Shown: positions 61,623 through 64,000 of the stretch, piece by piece
Numbering within the stretch: position 1 is the first letter of the stretch
How the letters are laid out: each line of letters begins with the position of its first letter
Assembly (NCBI GenBank): GCA_963808965.1
Contig: CAWEHU010000007.1
Span: 1 to 64,000 of the forward strand
Direction: 5' to 3'
From: CAWEHU01 sp963808965
GTDB taxonomy: Bacteria > Pseudomonadota > Alphaproteobacteria > Acetobacterales > Acetobacteraceae
DNA: 64,000 bases
Notes under the pieces: generated by a model
Told to the model about the DNA's origin: nothing
The model's input: the letters and a program-made list of their open reading frames with translations, nothing else
Database searches by the model: none
Position numbers and translations under genes: made by a program

Positions 61623-62477
61623 TCAGCCCGCGCCCTCGAGAGTTGCGCTCGCTCCGGCCCAGTAGATGCAGACGAACAGGAACAGCCAGACCACATCGAC
61701 GAAGTGCCAATACCAGGCTGCTGCCTCGAAGCCGAAATGCCGCTCGGGGGTGAACTGCCCGGCGCGGGCGCGGAACCAGCACACGATCAGGAAGGTGGTG
61801 CCCACGATCACGTGGAACCCGTGAAAGCCGGTGGCGAGGAAGAACACCGAGGGATAGATGCCGCCGGTAAACTTGAACGGCGCACCGGAATACTCGATCC
61901 CCTGGAGGGTGGTGAAGGAGAGGCCGAGCAGGATCGTCAAACCGAGTCCGATAATCAGTCCGCGGCGGTCGTTCTCGAGCAGGCTGTGATGCGCCCAGGT
62001 AATCGTCGTGCCCGAGAGCAGCAGGATCATCGTGTTGAGAAAAGGCAGGTGAAACGGGTCGAAGGTGTGGACACCAGCCGGCGGCCACATCGGCACGGCC
62101 GCTCCGGCGACGTTCTCGGGGAAGAAGAAGAAGTTGAAGTAGGCCCAGAAGAAGGCGACGAAGAACATCACCTCGCTGGTGATGAATAGCGTCATCCCGT
62201 AACGGAGCCCGAGCCGGACGACGGGCGTGTGGAGTCCGGGGGTGCGGCTCTCGCGAATGACGTCGCGCCACCAGAAGAACATCGTCGTGAGCACGACGAT
62301 GAGGCCGAGGGCCAGCATGATCCAGCTGTCGTAGTGGGCGACGAAGATGATCCCGAGCACGGTGAACAGACCGCCGACCGCGCCGACGATCGGCCATGGG
62401 CTGGGATCGACCAGATGGTACGGCTGCTTCAGGCCCGAGCTCGTCGGAACCGTGGCGGAATGCGCGTCGCTGTCCAT
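61623..62477 (-). CDS. Cytochrome c oxidase subunit III
   Basis: 284 residues, seven membrane helices. Conserved LKQPYHLVDPSPWPIV at the start, EVMFFVAFFWAYFNF, GTTITWAHHSLLENDR, ATGFHGFHVIVGTTFLIV and FEAAAWYWHFVDVVWLFLF (with the conserved Glu and His positions of subunit III). Part of the aa3-type oxidase; subunits I and II, expected further upstream on the minus strand, are not in this window. Start at the ATG 62477; a GTG 12 bases upstream (62489) is also possible. Confidence 0.97.
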   Translation of the reverse strand: MDSDAHSATVPTSSGLKQPYHLVDPSPWPIVGAVGGLFTVLGIIFVAHYDSWIMLALGLIVVLTTMFFWWRDVIRESRTPGLHTPVVRLGLRYGMTLFITSEVMFFVAFFWAYFNFFFFPENVAGAAVPMWPPAGVHTFDPFHLPFLNTMILLLSGTTITWAHHSLLENDRRGLIIGLGLTILLGLSFTTLQGIEYSGAPFKFTGGIYPSVFFLATGFHGFHVIVGTTFLIVCWFRARAGQFTPERHFGFEAAAWYWHFVDVVWLFLFVCIYWAGASATLEGAG

Positions 62478-62607
62478 GCCCGAACCCACATGAGAGCTGC
62501 CGGGGATGCCGCCCCGGCACGGGTACGCGCCATCATCCGCAATTTGCCCGTGGGTTCAAGGGGCCAAGACCGCGGCCCGCGGGTGATCCGGAACCGGCGC
62601 GCGCGCG

Positions 62608-63375
62608 TCACAGCTGCGCGGTTACGCCTCCATCGACGTACAGCACGTGCCCGGTCACGAAGCTCGAAGCGGGGGAGGCGAGAAACACCGCCGCCCCCAC
62701 GAGTTCGTCCACCTCGCCCCAGCGCCCGAGCGGCGTGCGGCCCGTGAGCCACGCCGAGAACTTCTCGTCAGCAACCAATGCCGCGTTCAGCGGCGTCTTG
62801 AAGTACCCGGGCCCGATGCCGTTGACGCGGATGCCGTGCTTGCCCCAGTCGATGGCCATGCCTTTGGTGAGCATCTTCACGGCACCCTTGGTCGCCGTGT
62901 AGGGGGCGATCCCAGGCCGGCCCAGCTCGCTCTGAACCGAGCAGATGTTGATGATGCGCCCGCGCCCCCGTGGGATCATGTGGCGCGCGACCGCCTGCGA
63001 CACGAGAAAGACACTATCGAGATTGGAGCGGATGATCTCGTGCCACGTCTCCTCCGGGAACTCGTCGAGTGGCATGCGGCGCTGGATGCCTGCGTTGTTG
63101 ATGAGGATGTCGATCGGCCCGACCTCCGACTCGACGCGGTCGATCGCGTCCCGCACCTCGTCCCCTCGCGTCACGTCGAAAACGGCCTGATGGACGGATA
63201 ACCCCTCGCCGGAGAGCGACGTCGCCGCGTCCCCGAGCCGGCCCCGATCCCGCCCGTTGAGCACGAGCCGCGCGCCGGCCCGTCCTAGTCCGCGCGCCAG
63301 CGCATACCCGATCCCCATCGAGGAACCCGTTACCAGCGCGATCTGGCCGTCCAGTCCGAAGAGGTTGGCCGCCAC
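62608..63375 (-). CDS. Short-chain dehydrogenase, gluconate 5-dehydrogenase-like
   Basis: 255 residues. Rossmann motif TGSSMGIGYALARG, NNAGIQRRMPLDEFPEE, catalytic Ser/Tyr/Lys in ICSVQSELGRPGIAPYTATKGAVKMLTKG and PLGRWGEVDELVGAAVFLAS. The stretch IQRRMP plus RGRIINICSVQSELGR is typical of gluconate 5-dehydrogenase/IdnO types. Likely NAD(P)-dependent oxidation of a sugar acid or polyol. AGGGAGG lies 4-10 bases before the ATG. Confidence 0.9.
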   Translation of the reverse strand: MAANLFGLDGQIALVTGSSMGIGYALARGLGRAGARLVLNGRDRGRLGDAATSLSGEGLSVHQAVFDVTRGDEVRDAIDRVESEVGPIDILINNAGIQRRMPLDEFPEETWHEIIRSNLDSVFLVSQAVARHMIPRGRGRIINICSVQSELGRPGIAPYTATKGAVKMLTKGMAIDWGKHGIRVNGIGPGYFKTPLNAALVADEKFSAWLTGRTPLGRWGEVDELVGAAVFLASPASSFVTGHVLYVDGGVTAQL

Positions 63376-63459
63376 GTCTGTCCTCCCTGTAGGCTGCTAC
63401 ATCAAACGCCGACTTCTTGCCCCGCATCACGCAGATCATCGAGGTCACGGCCGCGCGGT

Positions 63460-64000
63460 TCAGGCGTGTAGAAGGTAGTGATCACGGAAATCAGAACTCA
63501 GAATCGCGACATAGCTCGCCAGCGGAATCCAGGAGAGCATCGCCGCTTCCTTGGTTCCGCCGTAGTGGCTCGTGGTCCAGGCGATGATGGACGCACCGAT
63601 CAGCGGCGCGACCCCACCCGCGATGACGGCCGATATCTCGCGTCCGAACGCGACGCCGATGTAGCGGTGACGTGCGCCGAACAACTCGGGCAAGAGCGCG
63701 CCTTGGGTCGCGAACATGCCCCAGACCGCGACGAGCGCCACCGAGATCGCGATGACGCTGGAAACCGGTTCGCCGCGGCTCAGCACCCACCACACCGGGA
63801 AAGCGATGAGCAGCTGATAGCCCGCATACCAGCGATACACGGGGACGCGCCCCACGCGATCGCTCAGAAGTCCCGTCAACGGCACGATCACCGCGCCAGT
63901 CAGGCCTGCCAACAGGAGGGCGACGGTGCCGGTCTGGCCTTTGAGCCCCATGACCGCGACCATGTAGCTGATCGCGAGTGACTGGTGGATCGAGGAGCCG
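63460..64000 (-). CDS. MFS transporter, metabolite:H+ symporter type (3' part, runs off the right edge)
   Basis: About 180 C-terminal residues are visible and the frame is still open at the window's right edge. The MFS loop motif VPLTGLLSDRVGRVPVY marks the helix 8-9 loop, and ELFGARHRYIGVAFGREISAV is typical of the MHS (KgtP/ShiA) branch, where the RY.G motif lies after helix 10. It probably imports a dicarboxylate or similar acid with protons. 84 bp downstream of it is the SDR gene on the same strand, so uptake and oxidation of one substrate is possible. Confidence 0.85.
   Translation of the reverse strand, partial: GSSIHQSLAISYMVAVMGLKGQTGTVALLLAGLTGAVIVPLTGLLSDRVGRVPVYRWYAGYQLLIAFPVWWVLSRGEPVSSVIAISVALVAVWGMFATQGALLPELFGARHRYIGVAFGREISAVIAGGVAPLIGASIIAWTTSHYGGTKEAAMLSWIPLASYVAILSSDFRDHYLLHA

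Overview
The window is GC-rich (my estimate is about two thirds G+C) and reads as a chromosomal segment of an alphaproteobacterium, most likely near the Acetobacteraceae/Rhodospirillales. The evidence is the gene order SUV3-like helicase - S4 RNA-binding protein - 7Fe/8S ferredoxin fdxA - CarD regulator (26.2-31.0 kb), the COX3-SURF1 and thrC neighbourhood, and a split secD-secF pair. No rRNA, tRNA or CRISPR array was recognised.

Layout. 1-2.35 kb is an insertion-sequence scar: an IS630 3' relic, an IS5-type relic, a complete IS256-family element and a cut-off TPR gene. 2.5-7.5 kb (minus strand) is a pqiA-pqiB-pqiC lipid-transport operon followed by a DUF294 nucleotidyltransferase/CBS protein. 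7.9-13 kb holds single metabolic genes (RraA-like, cyclopropane synthase, Fe-alcohol dehydrogenase) and an EAL protein. 13.4-16.2 kb is secD-secF. 16.4-24.9 kb holds a Gfo/Idh oxidoreductase, a DUF3311+SSS symporter pair, a GT-C-like membrane protein facing a GtrB-type glycosyltransferase, an MFS transporter and CsbD. 25-31 kb holds NiCoT and the carD-fdxA-S4-helicase block. 31.1-35.7 kb holds an AbrB/PIN toxin-antitoxin pair, htpG, an M17 aminopeptidase and a MarR regulator. 36.2-41.7 kb holds a possible 39-residue membrane peptide, an orphan ABC permease pair, an MFS protein, a WecA/MraY-type transferase and an ArsR+SRPBCC pair. 41.8-46.9 kb is a TetR-adaptor-RND efflux operon. 46.9-50.3 kb is a graveyard of gene fragments between two 111-bp direct repeats. 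It includes a LysR gene and a multiply frameshifted TIR-like (CAP12/Pycsar-effector type) gene. 50.4-53.5 kb holds a CapD/WbpM-type dehydratase and a DegT aminotransferase. 54.4-55.2 kb is a HigB/HigA-like pair. 55.5-64 kb holds a cache-domain protein, thrC, a small secreted protein, a PEP-CTERM protein, an M32 carboxypeptidase, SURF1, COX3, an SDR and a partial MFS gene running off the right edge.

Sequence state. Many genes carry single-base indels that leave otherwise well preserved protein in the next frame: pqiA, the SSS symporter, pepA, tetR, the RND pump (at least five), lysR, the TIR gene (at least five) and SURF1. The GT-C-like gene instead has two in-frame TAG codons. Part of this may be base-calling error, and I flag where that matters. 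The 46.9-50.3 kb segment has true junctions (chimeric fragments, direct repeats) that indels alone cannot explain.

The least ordinary items are the TIR-like effector relic with its unrecognised C-terminal domain, the repeat-bounded rearranged segment around it, the CarD protein with a roughly 245-residue low-complexity N-terminal extension, and a 39-codon reading frame with a perfect ribosome-binding site.
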